Assembly (NCBI RefSeq): GCF_026248825.1
Contig: NZ_CP110973.1
Coordinates: 2,685,001 to 2,749,000 of the forward strand
Source of the DNA: Larkinella insperata
GTDB taxonomy: Bacteria; Bacteroidota; Bacteroidia; Cytophagales; Spirosomataceae
Direction: 5' to 3'
DNA: 64,000 bases
Shown here: positions 41,018 through 50,201 of the stretch, piece by piece
Layout: every line of letters begins with the position of its first letter
Numbering within the stretch: position 1 is the stretch's first letter
Program-made: the position numbers and the translations under genes
The notes under the pieces: generated by a model
Told to the model about the DNA's origin: nothing
What the model saw: only the letters and a program-made list of their open reading frames with translations
The model's database searches: none

Positions 41018-43912
41018 TTACCGACTCAGGTACAAATTCCGTTCAGAGTAAACTTTCTGAAAGAAATCATCTTCCAGATCGTCGATGAAGTAAATGCCTT
41101 CACCGGTCGATTTCATTTCCGGACCGAGTTCTTTGTTTACGTTCGGGAACTTGTTGAAAGAGAATACCGGAATCTTGATGGCATAGCCTTTTTTCACCGG
41201 CTTGAAGTCGAAATCCTTCACCTTTTTATCGCCCAGCATCACCTTCGTCGCGTAATTGACATACGGCTCTTGGTAAGCTTTGCAGATAAACGGCACCGTC
41301 CGCGACGCCCGGGGATTGGCTTCGATGATGTACACCACCTCGTCCTTCACCGCAAACTGAATGTTGATCAGCCCGACGGTATTCAGCGCTTTGGCGATGG
41401 TGCGGGTGTGCTCTTCAATTTGCTTGATCACATTATCGCTCAGGTCGAACGTCGGCAGAACCGCATACGAGTCGCCGGAGTGAATACCGGCCGGTTCGAT
41501 GTGTTCCATCACGCCGATGATGTACACGTCCTCACCGTCGCAGATGGCATCGGCTTCGGCTTCGATGGCATTCTCCAGGAAGTGATCGAGCAGGATGTTA
41601 TTGTCCGGGATGTCGTGCAGAATCTTGACCACGTGCTGCTCCAGTTCCTGTTCGTTCAGGACAATTTTCATACTCTGGCCACCCAACACGTAGCTGGGGC
41701 GCACCAGCAGCGGGAAACCGAGCTCGCGCGACAGTTCGACGGCTTCGTCGGAACCGCGCACCGTGCCGAATTTCGGATACGGGATGTTGTGATCCCGCAG
41801 CAAAGCCGAGAAACGACCCCGGTCTTCGGCCAGATCAAGGGACTCATAATCCGTACCGATGATCTTGATGCCGTACCGCGTTAGTTTTTCGGCCATTTTG
41901 AGGGCCGTCTGGCCGCCCAGCTGTACGATAACACCCACGGGGTTCTCGTGCATAATGATGGCGTGGACGTGCTCCCAGAACACCGGCTCAAAGTAGAGCT
42001 TGTCGGCAATGTCCGGATCGGTCGAGACGGTTTCGGGATTACAGTTAATCATGATCGTCTCGTAACCGGCCTCCTTAGCGGCCAACACCCCGTGTACGCA
42101 GGAGTAATCAAATTCAATCCCCTGGCCGATGCGGTTGGGGCCTGAACCCAGAATAACAACCTTTTTGCGTTCGCTGGTGATGGATTCGTTTCCGGCCAGG
42201 ACGCCAACCGGGAAAGCGCCCTGCTCGGGCGTTTCGGTGCCCTCAATCGGCAATTGCGGGCTGTTGAAGGTCGAATAATAGTAAGGCGTCCGGGCTTCAA
42301 ATTCGGCCGCACAGGTATCCACGCATTTGAACACGCGCCGGATATTGTGCTCTTGCCGGAAATTATAAATCTTGCTTTCCTTCACGCCCAGCAGGTGCGC
42401 CAGCTGGCGGTCGGCATAGCCTTTCTGCTTGGCTTTCAGGATCAAAGCGGGCGGAACGTCTTCCAGATCGTAGTGGCCAATTTCGCGCTCCAGTTCCACC
42501 AGCTCCTCAATCTGGTAGAGGAACCATTTATCGATTTTGGTCAGATTCTGGATGGTCTTGAACGACAAACCGGCTTTGAACGCGTCGTAGATATGGAACA
42601 TCCGGTTCCAGCTTGGGTGGGCCAGGCTGTATTTGATGGCTTCCTGATCGGTCAGTTCCTTGCCGTCGGCGCCCAATCCGTTGCGCCGGATTTCCAGCGA
42701 CTGGCAGGCTTTCTGCAGGGCTTCCTGGAAGTTACGGCCAATGCCCATCGCTTCACCCACCGACTTCATTTGGAGGCCCAGCGAGCGGTCAGAACCCGGG
42801 AATTTATCGAAATTCCAGCGCGGCACTTTCACGATCACGTAGTCGATGGCGGGTTCGAAGAATGCCGAGGTGGAGCCGGTGATCGGGTTGATCAACTCGT
42901 CCAGGTTGTAGCCAATCGACATTTTGGCCGCGATTTTGGCAATCGGATAGCCCGTTGCCTTCGAAGCCAAAGCCGACGAACGGCTGACCCGCGGGTTGAT
43001 TTCAATGGCAATAATATCGTCGTTTTCGGGATTAACGGAGAACTGAACGTTACAGCCGCCCGCAAATTTCCCGATACCGTCCATCATTTTGATGGCCAGG
43101 TCGCGCATTTTCTGGTACAACGTGTCGGGGAGCGTCATGGCCGGAGCCACGGTGATGCTGTCGCCCGTGTGAATTCCCATCGGGTCGAAGTTTTCGATGG
43201 AGCAGATGATGATGAAGTTACCGGCACCGTCGCGCAGCAACTCCAGCTCGTATTCCTTCCAGCCCATAACCGACTGCTCGATCAGAACTTCGTGAACCGG
43301 CGACGCGTGCAGACCGTTGTTCAGGGCCTTGTCAAAATCTTCGGGTTTATCGACGAAGCCGCCCCCGGTTCCGCCCAGCGTGAAAGAGGGCCGGATCACG
43401 AGCGGGAAGCCGATTTCCTGCGCAATTTCCTTGCCTTCCAGGAACGAACGAGCCGTGCGACCCTGGCAAACGCCAACGCCCAGTTCGAGCATCTTCAGCC
43501 GGAATTTCTCGCGGTCTTCGGTGGTCTCGATGGCTTTGATGTCAACGCCGATGATGCGAACCCCGTATTTGGTCCAGACCCCGGCCTTGTCGCATTCGAT
43601 GGCCAGGTTCAGGGCCGTCTGACCGCCCATGGTGGGCAACACCGCGTCAATGGGATGGCCTTCTTCCTGATGTTTCTTGAGAATCTCGACAATGGATTTT
43701 TTCTCGAGCGGTTTCAGGTAGACGTAATCCGCATTGATGGGGTCCGTCATGATGGTGGCCGGATTCGAGTTGATCAGCGATACCTCGATCCCTTCTTCGC
43801 GAAGCGAACGGGCCGCCTGTGAACCCGCATAGTCGAATTCACACGCCTGACCAATGACGATGGGGCCGGAGCCAATAATAAGAATCGAACGAATGGAAGA
43901 ATCTTTGGGCAT
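41018..43912 (-). CDS. carB: Carbamoyl-phosphate synthase large subunit, without MGS domain
   Basis: A 964-residue large subunit that makes carbamoyl phosphate from bicarbonate, ATP and ammonia from CarA. Both ATP-grasp halves are complete: residues about 1-400 (LIIGSGPIVIGQACEFDYAG, PSFTLGGTGGGF, AIEINPRVSRSSALASKATG) and about 585-964 (VVILGSGPNRIGQGIEFDYS, PSYVLGGQSM, IIEANPRASRTVPF). Between them lies the oligomerisation domain. The protein stops at about the place where the C-terminal methylglyoxal-synthase-like allosteric domain (about 130 residues in E. coli) would begin, so UMP/ornithine control there is absent. carA is not adjacent. A branched terminator follows. Confidence 0.97.
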   Translation of the reverse strand: MPKDSSIRSILIIGSGPIVIGQACEFDYAGSQAARSLREEGIEVSLINSNPATIMTDPINADYVYLKPLEKKSIVEILKKHQEEGHPIDAVLPTMGGQTALNLAIECDKAGVWTKYGVRIIGVDIKAIETTEDREKFRLKMLELGVGVCQGRTARSFLEGKEIAQEIGFPLVIRPSFTLGGTGGGFVDKPEDFDKALNNGLHASPVHEVLIEQSVMGWKEYELELLRDGAGNFIIICSIENFDPMGIHTGDSITVAPAMTLPDTLYQKMRDLAIKMMDGIGKFAGGCNVQFSVNPENDDIIAIEINPRVSRSSALASKATGYPIAKIAAKMSIGYNLDELINPITGSTSAFFEPAIDYVIVKVPRWNFDKFPGSDRSLGLQMKSVGEAMGIGRNFQEALQKACQSLEIRRNGLGADGKELTDQEAIKYSLAHPSWNRMFHIYDAFKAGLSFKTIQNLTKIDKWFLYQIEELVELEREIGHYDLEDVPPALILKAKQKGYADRQLAHLLGVKESKIYNFRQEHNIRRVFKCVDTCAAEFEARTPYYYSTFNSPQLPIEGTETPEQGAFPVGVLAGNESITSERKKVVILGSGPNRIGQGIEFDYSCVHGVLAAKEAGYETIMINCNPETVSTDPDIADKLYFEPVFWEHVHAIIMHENPVGVIVQLGGQTALKMAEKLTRYGIKIIGTDYESLDLAEDRGRFSALLRDHNIPYPKFGTVRGSDEAVELSRELGFPLLVRPSYVLGGQSMKIVLNEQELEQHVVKILHDIPDNNILLDHFLENAIEAEADAICDGEDVYIIGVMEHIEPAGIHSGDSYAVLPTFDLSDNVIKQIEEHTRTIAKALNTVGLINIQFAVKDEVVYIIEANPRASRTVPFICKAYQEPYVNYATKVMLGDKKVKDFDFKPVKKGYAIKIPVFSFNKFPNVNKELGPEMKSTGEGIYFIDDLEDDFFQKVYSERNLYLSR

Positions 43913-44152
43913 TACTGTGAGGAAAATGAATAATGAATCGTTACGTCAAACCGTTGAAACGCAACAAAAAACAATCACTATTCCTGACCCCCTGAAACGT
44001 ACTGGCCCGAAGCGAAAACAGGTTGGCACAGCAGCCGGAACGCAGTCACAGGGCGAACCGTTTCGAAGTTTCTAAGCCAATCTGTTTCGGTATGGTCAAA
44101 AATCCCACAAAATTAGTGGATGCAGACGAATTCGGAAGAAATTTTTTAAATG

Positions 44153-44194
44153 TTTTTGTCGTTGTGCCCCCAAATTAGCGCACAACGACAAAAA
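44153..44194. terminator. Rho-independent terminator of the methyltransferase gene
   Basis: A perfect 15-bp stem (44153-44167 with 44180-44194, TTTTTGTCGTTGTGC) closes a 12-base loop. It lies immediately after the methyltransferase stop (44197) on the minus strand and can act in both directions. Confidence 0.88.
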
Positions 44195-44196
44195 GG

Positions 44197-45030
44197 TTAA
44201 TTTTTTGTGATGGAAAGGAGGTCCTGATAGTCAACGGTATTGTCCCGACCGCACCAGTTACCGAACTGAATGTTCTTGATGGTTAACCCGGCTTTGGCGA
44301 AGGCTTCGCGGGCGTAGGTTTCGTCGAAGGCAATCATGCTTTCGGGCAGGTCCTGCAAATGCACCATCGTTTTGTCGGTAAACGGCGTCAGTTGGCGGTC
44401 GTATTTGTTTTTGCCCTGGGCGTTCAGCCGGCGGGATTCTTCGTTGAGCAGGAACATAGTGATGTAGCCCCGCGCACCTTTCTTCAACACCCGCGAAATC
44501 TCGGCCAGGTACCGCTCAAAATCCGCTTCAAGCATGTGTGTAAACACCGAGTTCAGAATCACCAGATCAAACGTCGACGATTCGAACGGAAACCGCAGTT
44601 CGTGGCCCTGCATGGTTCCCTTCGGGTTGTACATTTTATTGTAGACGTTCAGGTGGTGAAAGTTGAAGTGCGGAAACCGCTTGTGAACTTCCTTATTACA
44701 CCAATCGACGCCCTCTTTTACAATCTCGATTCCATCGTATCCGCCCGGCGGGTTGATGTGTTTGGTCAGCGGAATGGCAACCCGCCCAATACCACTGCCC
44801 ACGTCCAGCACGCGGTCGGTGGCGTTGAGGCCAACCAGATCCTTGATGTGACTGACCGTTATTTCACCCACTTTCTTGAAATCGCCGTCACCGATAAAAA
44901 TCATCCGCGATGGGGGGGTAAGCACATCCCGTTCGCCGGTGATGATCTCCAGCTGGTCGATCACCGAAAGCGGAATTATATTTTTCAAGGCGGTCTTTAT
45001 CGGGTTGGGAATCAGGCTTTTCAGTCCCAT
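44197..45030 (-). CDS. Class I SAM-dependent methyltransferase
   Basis: A 277-residue methyltransferase. A short N-terminal helical part (about 1-70) precedes a Rossmann core with the SAM loop VLDVGSGIGRVAIPL (near residue 75) and the acidic GIEIVKEGVDWC, then VILNSVFTHMLEADFERYL and LKKGARGYITMFLL. The fold and motif spacing fit the Methyltransf_11/25-like group; the substrate cannot be told. The N-terminal SLIPNPIKTALKNIIP could associate with membranes. It is divergent from the 494-residue lipoprotein gene and followed by its own terminator; carB lies further left with a separate promoter region. Confidence 0.85.
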   Translation of the reverse strand: MGLKSLIPNPIKTALKNIIPLSVIDQLEIITGERDVLTPPSRMIFIGDGDFKKVGEITVSHIKDLVGLNATDRVLDVGSGIGRVAIPLTKHINPPGGYDGIEIVKEGVDWCNKEVHKRFPHFNFHHLNVYNKMYNPKGTMQGHELRFPFESSTFDLVILNSVFTHMLEADFERYLAEISRVLKKGARGYITMFLLNEESRRLNAQGKNKYDRQLTPFTDKTMVHLQDLPESMIAFDETYAREAFAKAGLTIKNIQFGNWCGRDNTVDYQDLLSITKN

Positions 45031-45173
45031 TGTCAGAATGCTTTTAGTTTGGAATAGCTCGCAATTTAAACAATACCGCCATTATTTTGTAAACTTATCC
45101 CCAGTTTGGCGTTTAAGAAGAAGCTGCGAACTGGCAATCAGAAAAGAACGGGTATTAAATCTCAACGGCGAAT

Positions 45174-46658
45174 ATGATGATACGTCGACGTGCATGGGTA
45201 CTGATTTGGGTGGTGGGTCTGGCGTTGGCAGGCTGTTACAAATACGAAGAGCGGGTCTGGCGAGCGCCCAGCGGAAACGCCCCAGGCTCGGGTTCGGGCA
45301 ACGGTTCCGGAACCCCCGGCTCCCCGAACAATCCGGGTTCCGGCGGCCCCGGCACTTCCCCGATTACGGGGTTGCCCAATCCGCCGGCGCGACCCTCATA
45401 CATCGATAACGGGTCGATTCGGCTGAGTGTGGACCTGAACATGGGGGGCGCCATCACGTACCTGGCGTCTTCGGCCAACGGGCAGAATCTGGTCAACAAC
45501 TGGGATGCGGGCCGGCAGATTCAGGCGTCGTTTTATTCGGGGCCAACGCCCTACGCTCCGAACGGGAAGCAGCCCCACCCGGAATGGAAAGATCTGGGCT
45601 GGAACCCCGTTATGTCGGGTGACGTGTACGGCAACCGCTCCAAAGTGCTTGAGTCGCGCAACGACGGCCGGGAGATTTATATCAAAACCGCCCCGATGCT
45701 CTGGCCCAACAACAACATACTGGCCGAATGCACCATCGAAACCTGGATCACGCTCAACCAGAATACCGTTAAAATCCGTCACCGACTTAACAACAACCGG
45801 ACGGATACGAAGCAGTATTCGGCCAAACCGCAGGAATTACCGGCAATTTTCCTGAACGCCCCCTTCCGCAATATCGTATCGTACACCGGTACGAAACCCT
45901 TTACCAACGACGCACTGACCAAAACCACGAGCCAGACGGTTAACGAAATTTTTGGGGGCGTGCCGATGCTGTCACCCGAAAGCTGGATGGCGATGGTGAA
46001 CAATTCCAACTGGGGACTGGCCGTATACAAACCGAAGCATCAGTATTTCGTCGGCGGTACGTTCGGAACCTCTTCTGTGGGGGGCGAATACGACTTTACA
46101 ACGGCTTACATCACGCCAACCACGTACGAGATTCTGGATCACAACATTCAGTACGACTACGAATATATCCTGATTCTGGGAACGCTCGACCAGATTCGCA
46201 GCTACGTGTACGCGCAGCCCCGGCCCCCAAAGGCGCCGGATTACCGTTTTGTAGCCGATCGGCAGTCGTGGTGGTATTATCAGGGAGTGGATCGCGGCTG
46301 GCCCATTAAAAACGAACTGGATATCCCGCTCGACAACGGAAATGTGCTGATGATGGGTCCGGGCGAAATGTGGCAGGCCGCCGACATGCCGAAGGTGTAC
46401 ATCCGGGCGGCTTTCAAAACGGATGCTACCCACGCCCGGCTCCGCTGGACGGAACCCTCCGACCCCGAGTTTCTGCCCGAACGGGTGTTTGATTTCCCTA
46501 TTACCGGCGATGGCCAATACCGGACCTACGAACTGGACATGACGAAAGTACCGGCCTGGAAAGGCACCATCGTGCAACTCGGTTTTGAACCCGCCCTCGG
46601 CGAAAAGGGTGGCTCCGGCAAGTGGGCCAAAATTCAGTACATTTCGTCCAAACCGTAA
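45174..46658 (+). CDS. Large lipoprotein with Gly/Ser/Pro-rich linker, unknown function
   Basis: A 494-residue protein with a lipobox (LALAGC, C21 as lipidation site), a Gly/Ser/Pro-rich spacer (about residues 33-72) and a beta-rich main part. The segment SIRLSVDLNMGGAITYLASS and later IETWITLNQNTVKIRHRLNN and LPAIFLNAP look like the first strands and middle of a galactose-mutarotase-like or carbohydrate-active beta-sandwich. The C-terminal 120 residues (VLMMGPGEMWQAADMPKVYI, LGFEPALGEKG) resemble a carbohydrate-binding-type sandwich. These readings are guesses from pattern. Surface display of a sugar-interacting protein is plausible. It is convergent with the glycosyltransferase gene, without an obvious shared terminator. 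Confidence 0.75.
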   Translation: MMIRRRAWVLIWVVGLALAGCYKYEERVWRAPSGNAPGSGSGNGSGTPGSPNNPGSGGPGTSPITGLPNPPARPSYIDNGSIRLSVDLNMGGAITYLASSANGQNLVNNWDAGRQIQASFYSGPTPYAPNGKQPHPEWKDLGWNPVMSGDVYGNRSKVLESRNDGREIYIKTAPMLWPNNNILAECTIETWITLNQNTVKIRHRLNNNRTDTKQYSAKPQELPAIFLNAPFRNIVSYTGTKPFTNDALTKTTSQTVNEIFGGVPMLSPESWMAMVNNSNWGLAVYKPKHQYFVGGTFGTSSVGGEYDFTTAYITPTTYEILDHNIQYDYEYILILGTLDQIRSYVYAQPRPPKAPDYRFVADRQSWWYYQGVDRGWPIKNELDIPLDNGNVLMMGPGEMWQAADMPKVYIRAAFKTDATHARLRWTEPSDPEFLPERVFDFPITGDGQYRTYELDMTKVPAWKGTIVQLGFEPALGEKGGSGKWAKIQYISSKP

Positions 46659-46734
46659 GTCGCTACCAATCCTGACGGCGCGCCGGGAAATCACCGAAAC
46701 GCTGCTGAAGCCACTCGACGCTCTGTCAAAATCG

Positions 46735-47544
46735 TTAAGCTCCTTTCGCCGTCGGACGGTCCCGGCGGCTTTCGAGTTCCCGCAGCTTGGCGTATTTCAC
46801 CACCGGATACATGGCCGAGAAAAGCGACCAGACGAAGCCGGGATACCCGTTCAGGAAATTCTGTTTGAGCAGGTATTCTTTCAGGAAGGTAACCGGAAAC
46901 CGAAAGACAACCTGGGCCACGGAGCCGTGGCGGCCCCGGCTTTGCAGATCGTGAGCCCCGGCGGTGGTGTAACGGTTGAATTTCTCGAAGTATTCGTGGA
47001 GGCTGCCGTAGCTGTCGTGCAGCATATGATGGGTTAATTTGCCAACCGAACCGTTCAGCACCACATCTTCGTGAACCCGCGCCGAGTTGTAATTCCCGAA
47101 GCGCTTGTCGAACAGCCGGAGGTGCGGCATTTTGTATTCTCCGCCGTAGCGCATCAGTCGACCCAGAAACACGAGTGAAATCGGCACGTTGAAGCCCCGG
47201 AAGCTAAGCGTGCCGGCTTCGGCTTCCGCCAGCCTGAGCTGAATTTCCGACCGGAGTTCAGCAGTAACCACTTCATCGGCGTCAACGACCAGCACCCAAG
47301 GATTGCGGGCCTGCTCCACGGCAAATCCTTTTTGCCGACCAAAACCGTCGAAATCGCGGTGCAGGACCCGACAGCCAAACTGCCGGGCAATGGCCAGGGT
47401 CTGGTCGGTGCTGCCCGAATCGACCACGACAATTTCATCACACCAGGTTAAGGCCTCCAGAACGGCGGGCAGAATCCGGGCGGAGTTGAGCGTAATCATG
47501 ACGGCACTGACGGGCGGGGAACCGGACATGGGGAATACAGGCAT
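46735..47544 (-). CDS. Family 2 glycosyltransferase (WaaE/KdtX-like)
   Basis: A 269-residue cytosolic-face glycosyltransferase of the GT-A fold. VSAVMITLNSARILPAVLEAL and CDEIVVVDSGSTDQTLAIA (nucleotide-sugar binding), then the DXD-type VLVVDADEVVT at about 86-96 and HEDVVLNGSV with LTHHMLHDSYGS further on. The last part (YLLKQNFLNGYPGFVWSLFS) is hydrophobic and may attach to the membrane. The pattern fits the beta-1,4-glucosyltransferases acting on lipopolysaccharide core, though the acceptor is not proven. It is not in a polysaccharide cluster. An alternative ATG at 47529 gives a slightly shorter start. Confidence 0.88.
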   Translation of the reverse strand: MPVFPMSGSPPVSAVMITLNSARILPAVLEALTWCDEIVVVDSGSTDQTLAIARQFGCRVLHRDFDGFGRQKGFAVEQARNPWVLVVDADEVVTAELRSEIQLRLAEAEAGTLSFRGFNVPISLVFLGRLMRYGGEYKMPHLRLFDKRFGNYNSARVHEDVVLNGSVGKLTHHMLHDSYGSLHEYFEKFNRYTTAGAHDLQSRGRHGSVAQVVFRFPVTFLKEYLLKQNFLNGYPGFVWSLFSAMYPVVKYAKLRELESRRDRPTAKGA

Positions 47545-47715
47545 AAAACAACTAAAAATTCGGGATCGAACTACAAATGACTGTCTTTCAATGTAAAAAT
47601 CAAATTTTAGCAGATTTCTAAGAAGTTATTGTCCCACAAATTCAACAACTGTTTGATAGTTATGTAGTTATTCCACAAGCACTTGATTAACTACTTTCAT
47701 CGGTTAAATTTTCGG

Positions 47716-47745
47716 TTGTATTCCTCCCTCAATCCGATAACTTTG
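47716..47745 (+). promoter_or_regulatory. Promoter of nrdB (-33 TTG, -7 TAACTTTG)
   Basis: TTG at 47716-47718 and TAACTTTG at 47738-47745 are 19 bases apart, a good Bacteroidota match. The ATG is at 47800. The 250 bases upstream are A/T-rich, with room for regulator binding. Confidence 0.65.
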
Positions 47746-47799
47746 TTAACTCACTTTTTTTGTTCATCACACGTCAAGTTATAAATAAGTCAATAGATC

Positions 47800-48789
47800 A
47801 TGGCTCAACCTGAAGCACTCGAACCGATACTGCAAGAGGACCCGCTCCGGTTTGTTCTATTTCCCATCCGGCACCACGACATCTGGAAAATGTACAAGCA
47901 GCACGAAGCGTCGTTCTGGACTGCCGAAGAAATTGACCTTTCGCAGGATCAGCGTGACTGGGAAAACCTCAACGACGGCGAACGGCACTTCATTTCCCAC
48001 GTATTAGCGTTCTTTGCGGCTTCCGACGGGATTGTCAACGAGAACCTGGCGGTCGGTTTTCTGTCGCAGGTGCAATACGCCGAAGCCAAGTGCTTCTACG
48101 GTTTCCAGATTATGATGGAAAACATTCACTCGGAAACCTATTCGTTGCTGATTGATACCTACATTAAAAATCCGTCAGAAAAAGACAAGATGCTGCGCGC
48201 AATCGATACGATTCCGTGCGTGACGCGAAAAGCCGAATGGGCTATGCGGTGGATCGAGAACGGTTCCTTTGTGGAGCGTCTGCTGGCGTTTGCTGCGGTG
48301 GAAGGAATTTTCTTTTCCGGGTCGTTCTGCTCAATTTTCTGGCTCAAAAAACGGGGTCTAATGCCCGGGTTGTCGTTCTCGAACGAGCTGATTTCGCGCG
48401 ACGAGGGTTTGCACCGCGATTTTGCGTGTTTGCTCTATACCGACCACATCAAGAACAAACTGCCCGAAGAAGATGTCTACGCGATGATTAAAGACGCGGT
48501 GAGCATCGAGCAGGAGTTTGTTACCGATGCGCTGCCGGTCTCCCTCATCGGGATGAATGCCGACCTGATGAATCAGTACATCGAATTCGTTGCGGATCAC
48601 CTGCTGGTATCACTGGGTTTGAAAAAGATTTACAACTCAACCAACCCGTTTGATTTCATGGATATGATTTCGCTGCAAGGGAAAACCAACTTCTTCGAGA
48701 AGCGCGTTGGTGAATACCAGAAAGCGGGCGTAATGGGATCAACGAAGGAAAAAGAAGATCAGAAGATTACGTTTGACGCGGATTTTTAA
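47800..48789 (+). CDS. nrdB: Class I ribonucleotide reductase small subunit
   Basis: A 329-residue R2 protein that holds the diiron site and tyrosyl radical needed to reduce ribonucleotides. All ligands are in place with E. coli spacing: D76 (AASDGIV), E107 and H110 (MMENIHSETY), E168 (AVEGIFFSG), E202 and H205 (RDEGLHRDF), and the radical tyrosine Y114. The gene has its own promoter and ends before a strong terminator. The large subunit nrdA is not next to it, unlike in many bacteria, so coordinated control would have to act on two loci. Confidence 0.97.
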   Translation: MAQPEALEPILQEDPLRFVLFPIRHHDIWKMYKQHEASFWTAEEIDLSQDQRDWENLNDGERHFISHVLAFFAASDGIVNENLAVGFLSQVQYAEAKCFYGFQIMMENIHSETYSLLIDTYIKNPSEKDKMLRAIDTIPCVTRKAEWAMRWIENGSFVERLLAFAAVEGIFFSGSFCSIFWLKKRGLMPGLSFSNELISRDEGLHRDFACLLYTDHIKNKLPEEDVYAMIKDAVSIEQEFVTDALPVSLIGMNADLMNQYIEFVADHLLVSLGLKKIYNSTNPFDFMDMISLQGKTNFFEKRVGEYQKAGVMGSTKEKEDQKITFDADF

Positions 48790-48812
48790 TCGGTCACCAA
48801 ACCGTACCACAA

Positions 48813-48845
48813 AAAAGAGCCTACTTTTCGGTAGGCTCTTTTCTG
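48813..48845. terminator. Terminator hairpin after nrdB
   Basis: AAAAGAGCCTAC (48813-48824) pairs with GTAGGCTCTTTT (48831-48842) around TTTTCG. It lies 23 bases after the nrdB stop and also faces the convergent hydroxylase gene. Confidence 0.9.
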
Positions 48846-48901
48846 TTTTAGAGACGACTATAAACCGTCTGGATTCAGGGGCAGAACGGTTAATGACTTT
48901 C

Positions 48902-49912
48902 TCAGGAAATGTGGACAACGGGCTGGGCGTCGGTAGTCTCCATAAATTCTTTCTTGACAATTTTGGCCGTTTTGTGGTCACCGGTATGGTTCCAGCCGGG
49001 CGGCATGATAATGTAAAGCAGCTTGTTTTTCAGGCCGGGCGCTTTCCGCATGTCTTTTGCCAGCGCATAGAATTCACCAAAGTAGACATCCCAGAAATTG
49101 CCGCGTTTCATTTCCCGCGTAATTCCGTATTCCATCGGCACTTCTTTCTTCTCGTGTTGCAGCGTTCCGAAGACGTGGTCCCAGATGTTCAGCAGGTTAC
49201 AGAAGTTGGTGTCCATGTACAGCGGATTCTTGGCGTGATGAACCCGGTGGTGTGAGGGCGTCAGAATGATTTTGTGCAAAAAGCCCAGTCGGCCGTCTTT
49301 CAGGACATTCTCACCGATGTGAATCAGGGCGCCCCAGGTGCCGTCGATAAACATGATGAGAAATAACAGGACGGGGTTGACACCCAGCAGGATGCAGATC
49401 GTGGTTCGGATGATGTCGGCGTAGGGGGCTTCCAGGAAGAAGTGAGCGTAGGTTACCGACAGGTTCATATCTTCCGGGGCGTGGTGGGTTGAGTGAAGGC
49501 ACCAGAAAAGCCGTACTTTATGGCCCAGGTAATGGTAGACGAAGTGCGCCAGTTCCCAGACTACGTAACCGTAAAGAAACCAGTACCAAGTCGGGGTGGT
49601 GGTGATGATCGCGTATTTTTCAAAGAGACCAATGCACAGCGCCACCATCGCAAAGGAAAGGTATCGTCCGATAAACCGGTTGAAAACAATGATCAGCAAT
49701 GAAATTTTGTAATTCTCAATCTTGAATCGCTTATAAAAGGCGGCCCGTATAATTTCGATGATCAGCAGCAGCGGAATCAGGGGAGACATAGCCGACCGGA
49801 TACCCTCCCAGGTTAACAAGGCGGAATAGTCGCCGGATTGGAACATTTTTAGCCATGATCCGACGCCGAAAAAAGAAAGAAATTCGTCGTAAATGGTTTG
49901 AAAAAAATCCAT
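48902..49912 (-). CDS. Sterol desaturase/fatty acid hydroxylase family membrane protein
   Basis: A 336-residue integral membrane protein. Four or more hydrophobic segments (about 48-66, 80-105, 118-140 and 195-215) surround the histidine clusters of the diiron hydroxylase superfamily: HFVYHYLGHK, HSTHHAPEDMN and HRVHHAKN with a following MDTNFCNLLNIWDHVFGT. Members add hydroxyl groups or double bonds to sterols, carotenoids, or fatty acids; the acceptor here is not known. It may need an electron donor encoded elsewhere. The frame is open to 49984, but the ATG at 49912 gives the usual start. It is divergent from the PpiD-like gene. Confidence 0.9.
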   Translation of the reverse strand: MDFFQTIYDEFLSFFGVGSWLKMFQSGDYSALLTWEGIRSAMSPLIPLLLIIEIIRAAFYKRFKIENYKISLLIIVFNRFIGRYLSFAMVALCIGLFEKYAIITTTPTWYWFLYGYVVWELAHFVYHYLGHKVRLFWCLHSTHHAPEDMNLSVTYAHFFLEAPYADIIRTTICILLGVNPVLLFLIMFIDGTWGALIHIGENVLKDGRLGFLHKIILTPSHHRVHHAKNPLYMDTNFCNLLNIWDHVFGTLQHEKKEVPMEYGITREMKRGNFWDVYFGEFYALAKDMRKAPGLKNKLLYIIMPPGWNHTGDHKTAKIVKKEFMETTDAQPVVHIS

Positions 49913-50201
49913 TGCCAGTAAGTGGTTTAGTTGAAATACGAAACAAACGTTTCTATTGCAAAAACTATTCAAGCAAAAATACAAATTTTTCTACTTAAGA
50001 AGAACCTTTTATGGGATGATTTTGCCCGACTGTCAACCGAACTCAGGCAAATAGAAGCTTCTGATTTGGAAGTTGTTAATGCATTCCGCCGGAACTCGCC
50101 TGAATTAAAGTTTTTGACCGTTCTGGTCCGGGTTTTGCCTTGTATTTCTGTGAGAAAAAGTGTTATTTTGCGGGTCAGATTTTTGTGTAACTAACATCGT
50201 A

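Noticed and set aside
42254..43822. Rightward open frame of 522 codons opposite carB
   Set aside because: It is antisense to the strongly conserved carB and encodes no recognisable domain; long antisense frames are expected in G+C-balanced conserved genes.
49931..50194. Frame of 87 codons between the hydroxylase and PpiD-like genes
   Set aside because: It begins with TTG, has codon use unlike its neighbours and would occupy the whole divergent promoter region; no family resemblance.
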